From contig NC_062976.1 in assembly GCF_023078275.1 (NCBI RefSeq), forward strand, positions 1,488,001-1,552,000: a stretch of DNA of 64,000 nt. Direction: 5' to 3'. The position numbers and the translations under genes were made by a program. The notes under the pieces are model-generated. The model was not told where the DNA came from, searched no databases, and saw nothing but the letters and a program-made list of their open reading frames with translations. Positions 21,890 through 32,916 of the stretch are shown here, piece by piece (position 1 is the stretch's first letter; each line of letters starts with the position of its first letter). The DNA is from Leguminivora glycinivorella (Eukaryota > Arthropoda > Insecta > Lepidoptera > Tortricidae).

Positions 21890-23068
21890 AAATGCACCCC
21901 TCTTTGGTCCAAATGAACCTCCAGCCCGCAGTACTGCCCGCCTGCCGTGCTAGCCAGAAAAGCTTGCGGTTCGTTTTGGTTAATCTTTCATTAATATATA
22001 CCCGGGACGTGCTATGTTCTATTAAGCCCAGGCTGCTGGTGTCTAAGCCTCGTTTCACCCTCGCGCTTCGCAATAAGTTGTCTCTAAGCGTCTTTCTTGT
22101 TAGTCGCAAGACCAAGGGTCGCGGGTTTTGCCTTGTGCTGTTCGCATTGGTCGTTCGTGGTGGTCCAACCCGTTCCACGCTAACCACTTCACTATCGTCC
22201 AAGGTAATACCTATGCTGGTCGATATCGTCTTAACAATATGCAGGGTTGATTCTCCTGGGCGCTCTGGCACTCCGGTGATTTCCAGGTCATTCAATATCA
22301 ATTCTTGATCCCTCTCATTTAGCTCCAGGTGCATCTGCTCGATGACATTTTTAAGTTCCAAATTATTGGGCTGGTTCGTGGAGTTTTTTTCAACGCAACT
22401 ACTTCTGCGCTCAGACGTGAGTTCTCTAATTCTAGGATTTTCATTCTATTATTCGCCGTTGCAAGGTCAGCTTGAATGTCTTTAATCTGCTCGCCTATGT
22501 AATCCGTGGTAGCCGTAAATTCTATCTTTATTTGCTCGACAGCAGTAGTAATTTCTTTGTTAATACGACTAAATATCTCATCCCTCGTCTTGCTTAGCTT
22601 AGAATCAATATTTCGAAACTCGTTTTTTACACTCATCAACTTTGTGTCCAGTAACCTAGATATCACATCCAAACTCAGTTCTTGTGCGTTTTTAGCGTTT
22701 TCTGGGACAGTCGTATCTAAATCACTTTGATTAATTGTATTACAATTTTCCGACTCCCACTGACGCGGCTCGTCACATATTGACATGTCGGCATCTGATA
22801 CTGTTTGACTTACTTCGAGCGGCCCGGCCGGTGGTGAACGCTCAAAGTGTTTTCTTACAGGTGTGTTGTCACCTCGCCGGCGCCTCGACACATTATTGCA
22901 CGAATGACATTGCCAGCCACTATTCGCATTTTGTACTATTTGATTGAAGTACTCAGTCGGTATTCCAAGACATGCGTAATGGTACTTCCCATGACAACTT
23001 GGGCATGTTAGTAGCTCCTCTCTGGCAATAGGATGTGGGCATGCCAAGCAATTCTCCTTACTGCTCAT
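21783..23068 (-). CDS. LINE ORF1: PHD-finger and coiled-coil protein, one frameshift
   Basis: The likely start is ATG at 23068 (MSSKENCLACPHP); an upstream GTG-started extension is not needed. A C4HC3 PHD-type finger comes first: C-L-A-C, C-P-S-C, H-Y-A-C, then W-Q-C-H-S-C. A basic linker (RRRRGD) follows, then a long heptad-rich coiled coil (DVISRLLDTKL to ENSRLSAEVVALKK). After a frameshift near 22390 there is a conserved C-terminal part (NDLEITGVPER, VERVGPP, PLVLRLTRKTLRD, YINERLTKTNRKLFW), the RRM/CTD-like fold known from LINE ORF1 proteins. The break falls in a run of seven A (minus strand); one more A restores a continuous frame (KKNSTNQPNNLELKN...). Role: nucleic-acid-binding chaperone of the retrotransposition RNP. 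Confidence 0.85.
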
Positions 23069-23654
23069 ATTGAATACGTTAGCAATACGGTCTATTTTAT
23101 TATGCTTGCGCTCGCACTGGCGCACTGATAACACTGCCTGACTCGTCCGCCGGCTGTTTGACTGGTCGACCTTGACCACGCACCGATGTCCGTTAAATAA
23201 ATCACACACAATCACTGTTAATAGTCCAATTGCTAAGAATTCCGTAGGAGGTTTCCAATTCTAACTACACAATCACTTAGATAGTCTTTTTCGCTAGCTT
23301 TTGGTATACATTTCAACTATATCCGCGACTATTTACATTTATCCGAGTCAAAAAAGCGAGAGTAACACTGCGTGCACTGTTTGCTCCGCGCCGCGCGCCA
23401 GCCGACCCGGTGAGTAGGCCTATCCGTCATTTTTGACATCGTTTCTATTATGAACTTGCTGTAGGTTCCTTAAATCCTTATACGTACCTACTTACCTAAT
23501 CTTTTTAGTTTTTGGCGTTTTTGTTTTACGAAATTTGGCTCATGTCGTATCATCGCGTGACTTCAAGAAAATGCAAATGTTATCATTCAAATTCGGTGAC
23601 GAATCTAAGAAGTTTTCACGTTTCTTGCTCTTTTAAAAATCTTAATCCATATAC

Positions 23655-23833
23655 TTATACTTAATATTATAAATGGGAAAGTGTGTGTGTCTGTTTGTTT
23701 GTCCGTCTTTCACGGCAAAACGGAGCGACGAATTGACGTGATTTTTTAAGTGAAGATAGTTGAAGGGATAGAGAGTGACATAGGTTACTTTTTGTATCTT
23801 TCTAAGGCGAGCGAAGCCGCGTGCAAAAGCTAG
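23655..23833 (-). repeat. Family F5 repeat, minus orientation
   Basis: Reverse of 61928-62103: cttaatattataaatgggaa through cacggcaaaacggagcgacg to gcgtgcaaaagctag. Confidence 0.75.
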
Positions 23834-23893
23834 TATTCAATAAATCGGCTTTTAGACGAACCCGTTTTCACTATTGCTATGCTGCTACAGATG

Positions 23894-24110
23894 TAGTGCG
23901 AAAAGCTTTTCCTTCGTATTTTTCCGGAAACGTTCGTATTTTTCCGGAAACGTTCGTATTTTTCCGAAAACATTAGTAATTTTCCGGAAACTTTCATATT
24001 TATCATGCTTGTTCAGACAGCGTCAGTACGTGTTGTACTGAGACTATCTGAAATAGCATGACATATTCATACATTTCCGTCAAAGTACGAAGGAAATTCT
24101 TTTCGCACTA
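23894..24110. mobile_element. 217-bp MITE with ends TAGTGCGAAAAG
   Basis: Left TAGTGCGAAAAGCTTTTCCT and right inverse (ttcttttcgcacta), continuing into ttcgta / tacgaa. It contains three 20-bp tandem units cgtatttttccggaaacgtt at 23916-23975. Confidence 0.75.
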
Positions 24111-24619
24111 AGTAAATTAGTCGGTCCTTTGTCACGCACGTTATTTCCAGTACCGCCATCTGTAACGGAATGTGGACACTATTAGACTTGAAAGAGCTCG
24201 CGATTCTGAGTGGAAACCACATAAAATATTCCAAATCCAAAAAAAAGTGTGGTGGACAACTTTGAAAAAAAATGGCCCATCTGTATGTGGACTATTGTGG
24301 ACCAGAAGTACCAGAACTAATCAACATGATCGATGATGGAAATCTATGGTGAAAAGGCACCCACAGACGCTGTATACATATTTCCGACAGTCAAAGGATT
24401 AACTAATTTGTTTAATTACACAATAATTTCCCTCCTAATTACCACCATTTAGTAACCCATTAGTCACCAGCATATTAATTGTAGCGACGTCCGGATTGCG
24501 AAAGATCAGACAAGGTGCCAAGTTTCTTGCGATCCTCATTTGTCTTTCTGCGGCGCTACACACAGATTCAACATCATACTGTGATTTGTATAAAGGAATA
24601 GGTATTCTCAAAAATCTCA
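24111..24619. other. No gene recognised
   Basis: A 24160-24350 stretch (cccatctgtatgtggactat) hints at transposon debris, but no frame or family can be supported. Confidence 0.35.
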
Positions 24620-25179
24620 AAAAAAAAAAACCGGCCAAGAGCGTGTCGGGCCACGCTCAGTGTAGGGTTCCGTAGTTTTCCGTATTTTTCTCAAAAACTA
24701 CTGAACCTATCAAGTTCAAAACAATTTTCCTAGAAAGTCTTTATAAAGTTCTACTTTTGTGATTTTTTTCATATTTTTTAAACATATGGTTCAAAAGTTA
24801 GAGGGGGGGATGCACTTTTTTTTCCTTTAGGAGCGATTATTTCCGAAAATATTAATATTATCAAAAAACGACCTGAGTAAACCCTTATTCATTTTTAAAT
24901 ACCTATCCAACAATATATCACACGTTGGGGTTGGAATGAAAAAAAAAATCAGACCCCACTTTACATGTAGGGGGGGTACCCTAATAAAACATTTTTTTCA
25001 ATTTTTTTTTTTTGCACTTTGTTGGCGTGATTGATATACATATTGGTACCAAATTTCAACTTTCTAGTGCTAACGGTTACTGAGATTATCCGCGGACGGA
25101 CGGACGGACGGACAGACGGACGGACAGACAGACATGGCGAAACTATAAGGGTTCCTAGTTGGCTACGGAACCCTAAAAA
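24620..25179 (+). repeat. Family F1 repeat
   Basis: Complete copy, ccggccaagagcgtgtcggg to ctacggaaccctaaaaa, with a short GGAC/GGACAGAC run. Confidence 0.85.
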
Positions 25180-25611
25180 GATGGAAGCTCGGCGCTGAAT
25201 ACAATTTTGTGTCAAGACCTTTGATTCTTAAGCCGCAATCGCCCTTAAGCTTAGTACCAAATAAAGAACTTTCGCGGTCTATATCCCAACCAATATAAAG
25301 AACTATCAAAAAGTGTTGCAGAGGTTTTTCTCCTCTAAGATATAGTTTCCGATGGATGACTGGGAGCTTCCTCGTTCGTCAAAGAATTATGTCTTGAGAT
25401 GAGATATATCAAGGATTTTTGTGCCACAGGGGAATAGTTTTTTCGTGATTATTTTAAGTTGAATACTACAAGTTTGAAAAAAAAATATAAAGGATAATTT
25501 ACCAGTTTAGGTCAGATACTAAAATTACATCTACCATTGAGTGACATTTTAATAAACCAGCCTGACATACGCATGTCGTTTCTAAAAGTAAAATAAACAT
25601 ACAAGGCCCCG
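25180..25611. other. No gene recognised
   Basis: Spacer without recognised features. Confidence 0.4.
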
Positions 25612-25753
25612 TAGCCGAATGGCATTTCTCCGACGCCAAACGAAAGCGATACGCCGCTGGCTCTGTCGCGCCAATACGCAAGCGCGATAGAGATAGATAT
25701 CTACTAGCGCTTCGTTTCGTGAGCATTTCGTGAGCGTTTGTGCCATTCGGCTA
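25612..25753. mobile_element. 142-bp MITE with ends TAGCCGAATGGCA
   Basis: TAGCCGAATGGCA and its exact inverse at 25741-25753. The interior contains tctccgacgccaaacgaaag and partly inverted cgcttcgtttcgtgagc. Confidence 0.8.
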
Positions 25754-26009
25754 GCCACCCAGAACGTTTAATTCAGACATGATATCACGCTAGTAACGTC
25801 AAAAATAACGTGGAAAACGTAAATAACGTATATCGTGACATTTAAATTGAAGTATAAAAATGTTTGCAGCTTTATCTACGTCAAAGTGTGGGAGAAATAA
25901 TTCTCGCTGTTATTACCGGTTATTTTTGTAGCATTTTAGTGCGTCTAGTCTTCAAAGGTGGCATTACTTTTCTTTATTGCCTAGTTTATTTCTCAACCTG
26001 CCTACTTGA

Positions 26010-26125
26010 CGACAAAATACATACATACATACATACAATCACGCCTGTATCCCATGAAGGGGTAGGCAGAGCACATGAAACTACTCAAGTTTCAGTGCCA
26101 CTTTTTACAAATAAGGGTTTGAAAG
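26010..26125 (+). repeat. Truncated family F3 repeat
   Basis: (CATA)n, cgcctgtatcccatgaaggg, gaaactactcaagtttcagt. The 3' half is missing. Confidence 0.7.
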
Positions 26126-26251
26126 AAAACAAAATGCCGGTCGATATTATATTTTGCAATAAAGTTTATTGTTATCTTTTACTAATGAGAAAGACGTAAA
26201 TTTCTGAATTGTCATTAAAAATGAAGACAATATAATTTGAAGAGGAAAAAA

Positions 26252-26690
26252 TAATATATTTTTCCCCTCACTAGCTCGGAAACACGTATTTTGTCCTTTA
26301 ATACCAGCGGGTAAAAACGCATTTTATCCACTAGTGGGTAAAGTAATTTGACCTTGAATAAAGTCAAATTAACTGCTTTAAAATTGATAAAAGTAGGTGA
26401 ATCTAGTAATACAGATGATTTACCACCTGTGGAACTACTGGAAGCAGTGATAAATGCATTTTTTGCGTTGCAGTTTCCTCGCTATAGTGAGGGGAAAAGC
26501 TTTGTGTTACACTCGGGTGCAAATGTATTTTACTTCTCGTGTGTTAAAAAACTCGCAAGTTCAAGATTCTATTTTCGAACCACTCGCTTCGCTCGTGGTT
26601 CAACTATAGAATCCTTTCACTTGCTCGTTTTTCAATTCCACACTCGGCGTTAAAATACAACTTTGCCCCCTTGTATAACAAATAACTATA
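26252..26690 (-). repeat. Family F4 repeat, minus orientation
   Basis: tttttcccctcactagctcg to ccttgtataacaaataacta; reverse of 15467-15900. Confidence 0.75.
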
Positions 26691-26732
26691 ATAAGGCCTA
26701 TAGCCTAACCTAAATATGTAAGAAAGCGTTAG

Positions 26733-26862
26733 AGCATTTATCCGATATCGCATAGTAGGAAGGATGTCAAAAGCAAAAATCAAAAATGGCGTCTTTGAAA
26801 TATAGGATATCGGTCTTAAGTCCGATATCGGATCGAATAATTGTGAAAACGCAGTAAAACAG
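26733..26862. mobile_element. Diverged MITE of the TTTTCACATTATCCGAT family
   Basis: Ends atttatccgatatcg and tccgatatcggatcgaataa ttgtgaaaac. The interior aaaaatggcgtctttgaaat corresponds to ccatcttggattttttccat in the copies at 37083 and 50545. Confidence 0.55.
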
Positions 26863-27029
26863 GCAAAGAAAGAATTTCTTCTTTTGATGGTCTTATTTTC
26901 ACGATATTGTTCAGGTCATTTTAATAATTTCCCCCTAATAACTTATTTTATAGTAACTTAAGCCCATTTTAAAGTAGGTAGTTGCCGATTAAACATTTAC
27001 TTAACCTAACTTTTCTTTCTTTTTTACAG

Positions 27030-27265
27030 ATGTTCGGCTCAATCAAGAAGATGGGCGTCTAACTTTAAGAAACCGTAATCTTAATAAGTTAAGTTAAGCA
27101 ATGTAAGCATTTAGAAAGAACTAAGAAGAGAAGATCCTCGGGATGGCACCAACGAGAGACGTGCAGGGCATTCCAAATAATACGTAAAGAGAGAAAGACA
27201 TCGCGACTTTACGAAAAAAACTCCGATTTTGTTAGGCAAGAGATTTGTAATAAAGTTTTTTACAA
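27030..27265 (+). other. Candidate 3'-terminal exon
   Basis: A strong 3' splice site (cctaacttttctttcttttt acag) precedes 27030, with a branch-point-like cttaacctaac upstream. AATAAA in gtaataaagttttttac at 27249 could be its poly(A) signal. The exon could open MFGSIKKMGV-stop in the ATG frame, or continue another frame (DVRLNQEDGRLTL...). It could be the 3' UTR exon of the plus-strand micropeptide gene 25 kb upstream, whose coding exon has a donor after the stop, or belong to a gene not otherwise in the window. Confidence 0.35.
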
Positions 27266-27404
27266 ATGTGAATTTTGTTTCTTTTTTCATGTCTGTACTG
27301 CCTAGCCATAATGACAGTCTTAAGACTTTAATTGCTACTAAAAGCACAGTATATGAGTAGATAAGTCTCGTACTAATCAGTATAATCGTTCGTCGTAATG
27401 TGTG

Positions 27405-27520
27405 TTGCCTGAATAAACATTATTCTATTCTATTCTATTCTACTCTTAGGCCCACTTGCACCAACCACTTAACTCAGGGTTAGTGGCCTGTCATCTGTCA
27501 AATTCCATATAAAAGGCACA
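27405..27520 (+). repeat. LINE tail with (ATTCT)n, then half of a GGCCCACTTGCACCAACC MITE
   Basis: gttgcctgaataaacattattct followed by ATTCT units (27420-27445). Then ggcccacttgcaccaacc and ggttagtggcctgtcatctg match the left half of the complete element at 42086-42193. Confidence 0.6.
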
Positions 27521-28193
27521 ACATATTACGCGGACGTCCGCCGTCGCGCGACCGCGGACACGGATCTAGACAATGAACCGTGCAAACTATCGGTCGTCGG
27601 CATCGATTTAAACTTACCTAGATACACTATCACCTGCAAATTCGACACTCAAAAGTGTCCGATCGCTTAGTTGCAAATGTGTGCGTCTAGTTGACAAACG
27701 AAAACTTCGCAATGTAGTAAAACTACTTTCATTTTTTTACAAAAACAACGTTATTTCTTAGTATTTAAAGTTCGATTTCAAATGCAAGCAATTGGCGGTT
27801 ATGACATTAATGAATGTGATCATCGCGAAAGCCATAAAATTTTATTACCGCAGATCGCAGGTGTGCATATTTTTAAACAAATCTACGTCTTATTGCAACG
27901 AACATAAGTTTAATTTCGTTCGCGCTGCAACAATCTAAACGCCATTTTTACATTGGGAACGAGGATGGACAGAGGCATCATGGGAGTCGCGCTATGAGAT
28001 GAAAGCCGAGAATGAGGAAATTTGCGGTATTTGTGCGAAAAACTGTTTTAAAAAATCCTATTAGATAGAAAATTTCTTAAGGAACAAAACGTTTGGTATA
28101 ACATTTTTCGAGATGTTGCGTATTTTAAGCGAAAAAAATGAGTTTTTACTGTATGATATTTTTATTGATATTATCTCAAACAAAAAAATATAT
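27521..28193. other. No gene recognised
   Basis: Contains ttacgcggacgtccgccg (27531), which recurs inverted at 30020-30045 (cggacgtccgcgtagtatgt), so a degraded mobile element may span parts of this region. No coding evidence. Confidence 0.35.
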
Positions 28194-28320
28194 AAGGTAC
28201 GGCGGGACAATTTGGACTGGGGGACAATTGCAACTGATCAATACCTCCACGTTTTGCAATGTTTGCATTATTAAATAGAGTCAACTGAGGTATATACAGG
28301 GTGTCCCACGGCGATGTCAC
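28194..28320 (+). mobile_element. Left part of a GGTAC(A/G)GCG inverted-repeat element
   Basis: aaggtacggcgggacaattt ... gcaatgtttgcattattaaatagagt parallels the left half of 30818-31037. Confidence 0.5.
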
Positions 28321-28332
28321 ATGGAGGGAAAG

Positions 28333-29065
28333 TACCTTAAATATCGTAGATAGCATATTTCGCTGAAAGAAGACTTCATTTTATTTTTAAAACTTAGTAA
28401 AAGTGCATTATTATTTTTTGATTTTTACTATGAGGACTTATACAGGGTGTATTTTGATAGCGGGTCAGTAAGGCCGGTATGAGATCCCGTAGTCCTACAT
28501 GAAAATATTCTAAGGGGACCATCCATCAATTTGAAATTTATGAAAAATGAAAAAATTTCCAAAATCTGTAAATGCCATTTTTCATCAATTTAAAATTGAT
28601 GGATGGTCCCCTTAGACTATTTTCATGTAGGACTACGGGATCTCATACCGGCCTTACTGACCCGCTATCAAAATACATCCTGTATAAGTCCTCATAGTAA
28701 AAATTAAAAAAAAAATTGAATGCACATTTACTAAATAAATAAATAAATATTATAGGACATTCTTACACAGATTGACTGAGGCCCACGGTAAGCTCAAGAA
28801 GGCTTGTGTTGTGGGTACTCAGACAACGATATATATAATATATAAATACTTATATACATAGAAAACATCCATGACTCTGGAACAAATATCTGTGCTCATC
28901 ACACAAACAAATGCCCTTACCGGGATTCGAACCCGGGACCGCGGTGTAGCAGGCAGGGTCACTACCGACTGTGCCAGACCGGTTTTCAAAGTTTCTAAGT
29001 TTTGAAAATAAAATAAAGTCTTCTTTCAGCAATATATATATATACTATCTACGATATTTAAGGTA
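28333..29065. mobile_element. Foldback element with a SINE in its right arm
   Basis: taccttaaatatcgtagata at the left is inverted at 29046-29065. The arms continue through gaagacttcattttattttt, gaggacttatacagggtgta, gcgggtcagtaaggccggta and ggggaccatccatcaattt, meeting near 28572. Without the insertion the arms are ~240 bp each with a short loop. The right arm is cut at 28733 by a SINE. Confidence 0.8.
28733..28987 (-). mobile_element. tRNA-derived SINE (minus strand)
   Basis: On the minus strand: A-box TGGCACAGTCGGTAGTG, B-box GGTTCGAATCC inside a perfect cccgggttcgaatcccgg T-arm, a body with atgagcacagatatttgttc, and a 3' (ATTT)n tail. Flanks tttactaa and gtttctaa are a probable imperfect target duplication. 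A decayed copy is at 62530-62655. Confidence 0.85.
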
Positions 29066-29172
29066 TTAAACAGTTGAGGGATTGTATGTGGTGTGTGAGG
29101 GATGGAGCACTTGGAGAATATGAATTAAGTAGCTATTAAAACAAAGAAGAATTGAATGATGACATTAATTTA

Positions 29173-29278
29173 TTATTCTACGTAATTTCTTTCAAAGCTT
29201 TGTGTGGGCAAATCTTCTCTCCGCTCCTCAGCTATAATCTTGCGCCATTTTTCCCTTTTAACGTCTTTTTTTGGGAAT
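29173..29278 (-). pseudogene. Possible THAP-domain exon fragment
   Basis: On the minus strand a splice acceptor (ttttttattccag) precedes FPKKDVKREKWRKIIAEERR...stop. F-P followed by a charged helix with K/R-x2-W matches the middle of THAP zinc fingers, where insect genes often have an intron just before or after FP. The expected C-x2-H-F end is not seen and no partner exon is found, so this may be a relic or a chance match. Confidence 0.25.
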
Positions 29279-30235
29279 CTGGAATAAAAACCTTTTTTAT
29301 TACTTAAAAACGAATTTGCTATTCCCGGGTTGTTTCTTTTTATAATTAAAGTAATTTATAAGATATGTATTAATGTTATTGAATTGAAATCATTTATTTC
29401 AGACTTATTGGTCCATAATAATAAATAAATACATACATTATTAATATGAAATAGGCTTCTTTTACAAAAAATATAAATTACCGACTCCATCATTCCATTT
29501 TTAACTATGTTCCACTTCAACTATCTTTTGTCGCCGTCCGCTCATTACTAGTATAGCGCGAGAGAAAGAGACAAACTGCGTAAGACCAAATCAAGGAATT
29601 TACTTTAATTATTCTAGAAAATAAATGTTTTTAGTAAGTTAGGAAGCCATTTTGGCCACAAATGCATAACATTATAAAATTATTAACAATTACTTACCGG
29701 AAATACGATACGTCAACCTTTTTTAACGTATATAAGGTGTTATTTTTGCACTTTTTTACGGAGCACTTAGGCATGTTGCCGACACGGCGGATGAAGCGCT
29801 ACTGACCGCCCAATTGTGCTTAGAACATTTTCAAGCACAATTTGCTGCGGACACATTCTAAGCCGTGATGGTGCATCTAGGTAGTTTAGATCGATGGTCG
29901 TCGGTCGTGGATGTCGCCTTGAGCGCACGGACGTCCGATCGAAATCTGGCTCGCTGATCTTTTGGTCAGCCGAAGACACGTCCCAAAGACCGTGCACACT
30001 GATCGGTGTACGGTCTTCGGGACACGGACGTCCGCGTAGTATGTTCCTAGCTTTATAGTAGTTGTACAATTGTACATCTGTTTAATTGAAACTGAAATCC
30101 GCTGATCTGTGCATCGGAAATAGCCGAGTTGGAGGCCCGCCAGCCGATTACATTGATGGAGGGCTGAATGAAACGCGTGTTATTGAGTTATTCTTAGGTT
30201 TGTATGTTAATAACATGGAGTAATATCACGTAAAC
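29279..30235. other. No gene recognised
   Basis: Includes a probable minus-strand LINE tail (tgaaatcatttatttcagac, 29385-29405) and, at 29880-30065, a GC-rich tract with inverted ggacgtccg motifs that looks like a degraded element. The two minus-strand frames there are unsupported. Confidence 0.35.
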
Positions 30236-30713
30236 TCACGCCAGTATTGTCAAAAGGGATATGCAGGGCACGTAAAACTGCTCGAGTTGCAGTGCTACTA
30301 ATCACTTGGCCGTACAGCCCGCGCGACCATTTTCCGGATGCCCTTTAATCAACTGTTTCTCCTTCCCCTCCTTGGGATGGTAAGGTATCCGTGGACGGTC
30401 TGCTGTATAATTTTTTTGGATACTATGCTATCGTCGGACGGTCAAGTGGTTAATAGGAATCAACCCTTAATTTGGAAGGAAATGGTGGCTCGTGAGTTCA
30501 AGCCTCCTCGGCACTCGATAATTCTAATGATTCGGAAAAAAATACAAAAAGAGGGTTCGGCCGGGCGAACATTATGCAGTGATTTACAAGAAAACGTTAT
30601 TGCGATATGGCAGTGACAGGTTGCACGCCCGTCGCCCACACCACAGTCGATTTCTACGACACCATCGAGAGGAGAAGGAGCAGTGAATTTTTTAACCTGT
30701 AACCAGACAGGGA
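30236..30713 (+). repeat. Diverged family F3 repeat with ~270-bp insertion
   Basis: gggcacgtaaaactgctcga corresponds to the F3 start. After an insertion from about 30308 the F3 end resumes at 30600: tggcagtgacaggttgcacg, gatttctacgacaccatcga, taacctgtaaccagacagg. Confidence 0.55.
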
Positions 30714-30817
30714 ATACCAAAACGGGGCGCTAATAGGGTACCTACATAAGATTTTTTTTTTAAATTACTACTCATAAACCTTAGACTCATTCGCAAATAC
30801 ATTTAAATATACTACCT

Positions 30818-31037
30818 AAGGTACAGCGAGGAAAATCTCGACTGGGGGCAAATGTAACTGGTCCATTTTTTCCATGTTTTACAATGTTTGCATTATTAAA
30901 TAGAGTGTCCACCGGTTATATATGGTAGGCGTGTTCCGTGGATAAATGTAGAACTCAACCTCATAGTCTAATAATGGAAAAAATGGATTAGTTACCATTG
31001 CCCTCCAGTCGAGATATGCCCCGCTGTATGTACCTTA
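30818..31037. mobile_element. 220-bp inverted-repeat element (AAGGTACAGCG ends)
   Basis: aaggtacagcgagg and ccccgctgtatgtacctt. The arms continue as ctcgactgggggcaaatg / cattgccctccagtcgag. Confidence 0.75.
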
Positions 31038-31091
31038 CACATTATTGAAATCAAAACTTATTTAAGTAAATTATTTTTAAAAGTAGCTTAA

Positions 31092-31153
31092 TGCGCGACC
31101 ATTTAGGTTGCAATGCAAGGGGCATTGCAAATTGCAACCTAAATGGTCGCGCA
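31092..31153. repeat. Short perfect hairpin
   Basis: tgcgcgaccatttaggttgc and its inverse, with caatgcaaggggcattg at the centre. It shares the gcgcgaccat motif with the hairpin family at 42381 and 63087. Confidence 0.8.
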
Positions 31154-31179
31154 CCGAGCGGTTTGATTTTAAAGGAATT

Positions 31180-31400
31180 TCCTCCCGCGGACGCTCCGGC
31201 TGTGGAATGAGCTCCCTGCCGAGGTACCTATTTCCGATGAACTACGGTATGGGGTTCTAAAAATAGGAGTGTACAAGTTTCTAATGGGTCGGCAACGCGC
31301 ATGTGACACCCCCTGAGTTGCAGGCGTCCATAGGTTACGGTGACCGCTTTCCATCAGGCGGACCGCATACCTGTTTGCCACCGACGTGGTATAAAAAAAG
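31180..31400 (+). repeat. CR1-type LINE 3' end
   Basis: Decoded remnants RLWNELPAEVP and the common moth CR1 ending gcatgtgacaccccctgagt ... ccatcaggcggaccgcatac ctgtttgccaccgacgtgg followed by tataaaaaaa. Confidence 0.7.
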
Positions 31401-31577
31401 CTGAACAAAAATTGAGTTCGGAGAGAACAGCCACAGCCCACAATTTAATTTTCATCAGAGAATAGAAAAATCGTACTCCCGTGGGAGTTATGAAATGTAA
31501 TGTCTATTTCCGTAGGTATCTACGTAACTTTTTTATATCTAAGTATTTACATATGCTTTACTTTGCGAATGTGATGA

Positions 31578-31808
31578 ACAGTGATCGGAACTATGGGAGC
31601 AAAACTTTAACAAAACCTTAGCTGACGTAAATAGAAAAAACACCAAGATTATTATTTTCAGATCAGTGTTAAATTTGATTCTATACCTGAATCCAAGATT
31701 TTCAATAGCTACTTTACTACAAGGATTAATATTTTCAGGGCTGTAAGCACTCTATAATGTCCACTTAGCAAGTTTTGTTAAAGTTTTTCTCCCATAGTTC
31801 CGATTACT
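31578..31808. mobile_element. ~230-bp MITE (CGGAACTATGGGAG ends)
   Basis: cagtgatcggaactatggga and tcccatagttccgattactg are inverted. The arms continue as aactttaacaaaacctt / aagttttgttaaagttt. Confidence 0.8.
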
Positions 31809-32147
31809 GGTGATGAATAATGAATAACATTGTTTATATTATAACTCGGGGCGTAAGAATATTCCCAACTGGACTCCTTTAATGCACAAGTACCCACCTA
31901 CTATTATTGGTCCTGTTACAGGAAACACCCTGTATACCTCTTAGCAACGGCACCTAAAAGGCGAGCAAAAATTTTTAAACGTATTTAAAGTACCGAACAG
32001 CTGTTGCGACGTAAATCCAGACCGCAAAAGTAAACAAGGATCACTTCGCTAAAAGTGTAGTGATTGTGTAATTTGGCAGCGGATCAGAGGAGTCAGGATC
32101 TGTGGGCCGTTTTATGCTTGAACGAGAGCATAAGTGGCTTTCCTATA

Positions 32148-32886
32148 ATAACCTAACCACAAAATTAAAATTTTGTAAAAACCCCCGACCGCGACATAGT
32201 AGACCGATTTTGATGAAACATGGCTAAGAACACTCCCGACTAACTCAGCTTTCAGACAAAAAAATATTAATAATCACATTGACTCCCCCTTTTTATTAGA
32301 AAATATCTCCTTCAAAATATCTCGGTTCCACTCACGTTCTAAACCTACTTTCGCTATTTCCTCCTGTAGCACACAGTATGCTAAAAACTCTTTCTTTAGG
32401 CGCACTTGTAACTTTTATAATAATTCGATTAATAATATTGATATTTTTGCTCATAATTTGTCCAGTTTCAAGAACAAGGTTCGGCAATTACTGTTTTCTT
32501 GTTAACTGTATTATTTTTTCATTAAGTAGATTTTATAAGATGCATCCTTGCGTGTCTACTCAACTACTGCGTGTGTAATTTTGTTAACTATTTTTACTTA
32601 AATTTAACCATCTAGTAATGTAGGAAACTCTAGGCCTAGATTTATATATATTTTTGTAATCCGTACTTGTAAAAGGCTGTTTGATTTCTAAATAAATTAA
32701 AAAAAAAAAAAAAAAAAAAACTAAATCTAAATAGGTTCATCCGTTCGGGAGCTACGGTGCCACAGACAGACACACACACAGACAGACAGACAGACAGACA
32801 TACAGACAGACGGACGGACCGACAGACAGACAGACAGACACATCAAACTTATAACACCCCGTCGTTTTTGCGTCGGGGGTTAAAAA
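32148..32886 (+). repeat. Family F2 repeat split by a poly(A) retroposon
   Basis: The left part ends in tttcagacaaaaaaa (32264). The right part resumes actaaatctaaataggttca (32720) and ends gcgtcgggggttaaaaa. The ~455-bp insert ends taaataaatta plus a 20-base A tract, as expected of LINE-mediated insertion. The plus-strand frame 32378-32578 in the insert has no recognised family. Confidence 0.7.
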
Positions 32887-32916
32887 GGGTCAAGACCAAG
32901 CAACCAGAATAGTATT

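Larger units (their letters stand above)
17580..23440 (-). mobile_element. Near full-length CR1-like LINE
   Basis: Read on the minus strand: a 5' region (about 23440-23069), ORF1 (23068-21783), a 740-bp spacer, ORF2 (21045-18176), then a 3' UTR with an (AC)n microsatellite at 17877-17944. It ends GGCAATAAATTA followed by a ~47-base homopolymer (17583-17627). ORF1 carries a PHD-type zinc finger; ORF2 has an apurinic-type endonuclease and a reverse transcriptase without an RNase H domain. That combination is known for CR1-group LINEs. Both ORFs have a single one-base frameshift, each in a homopolymer. The 5' boundary is approximate. Confidence 0.85.
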
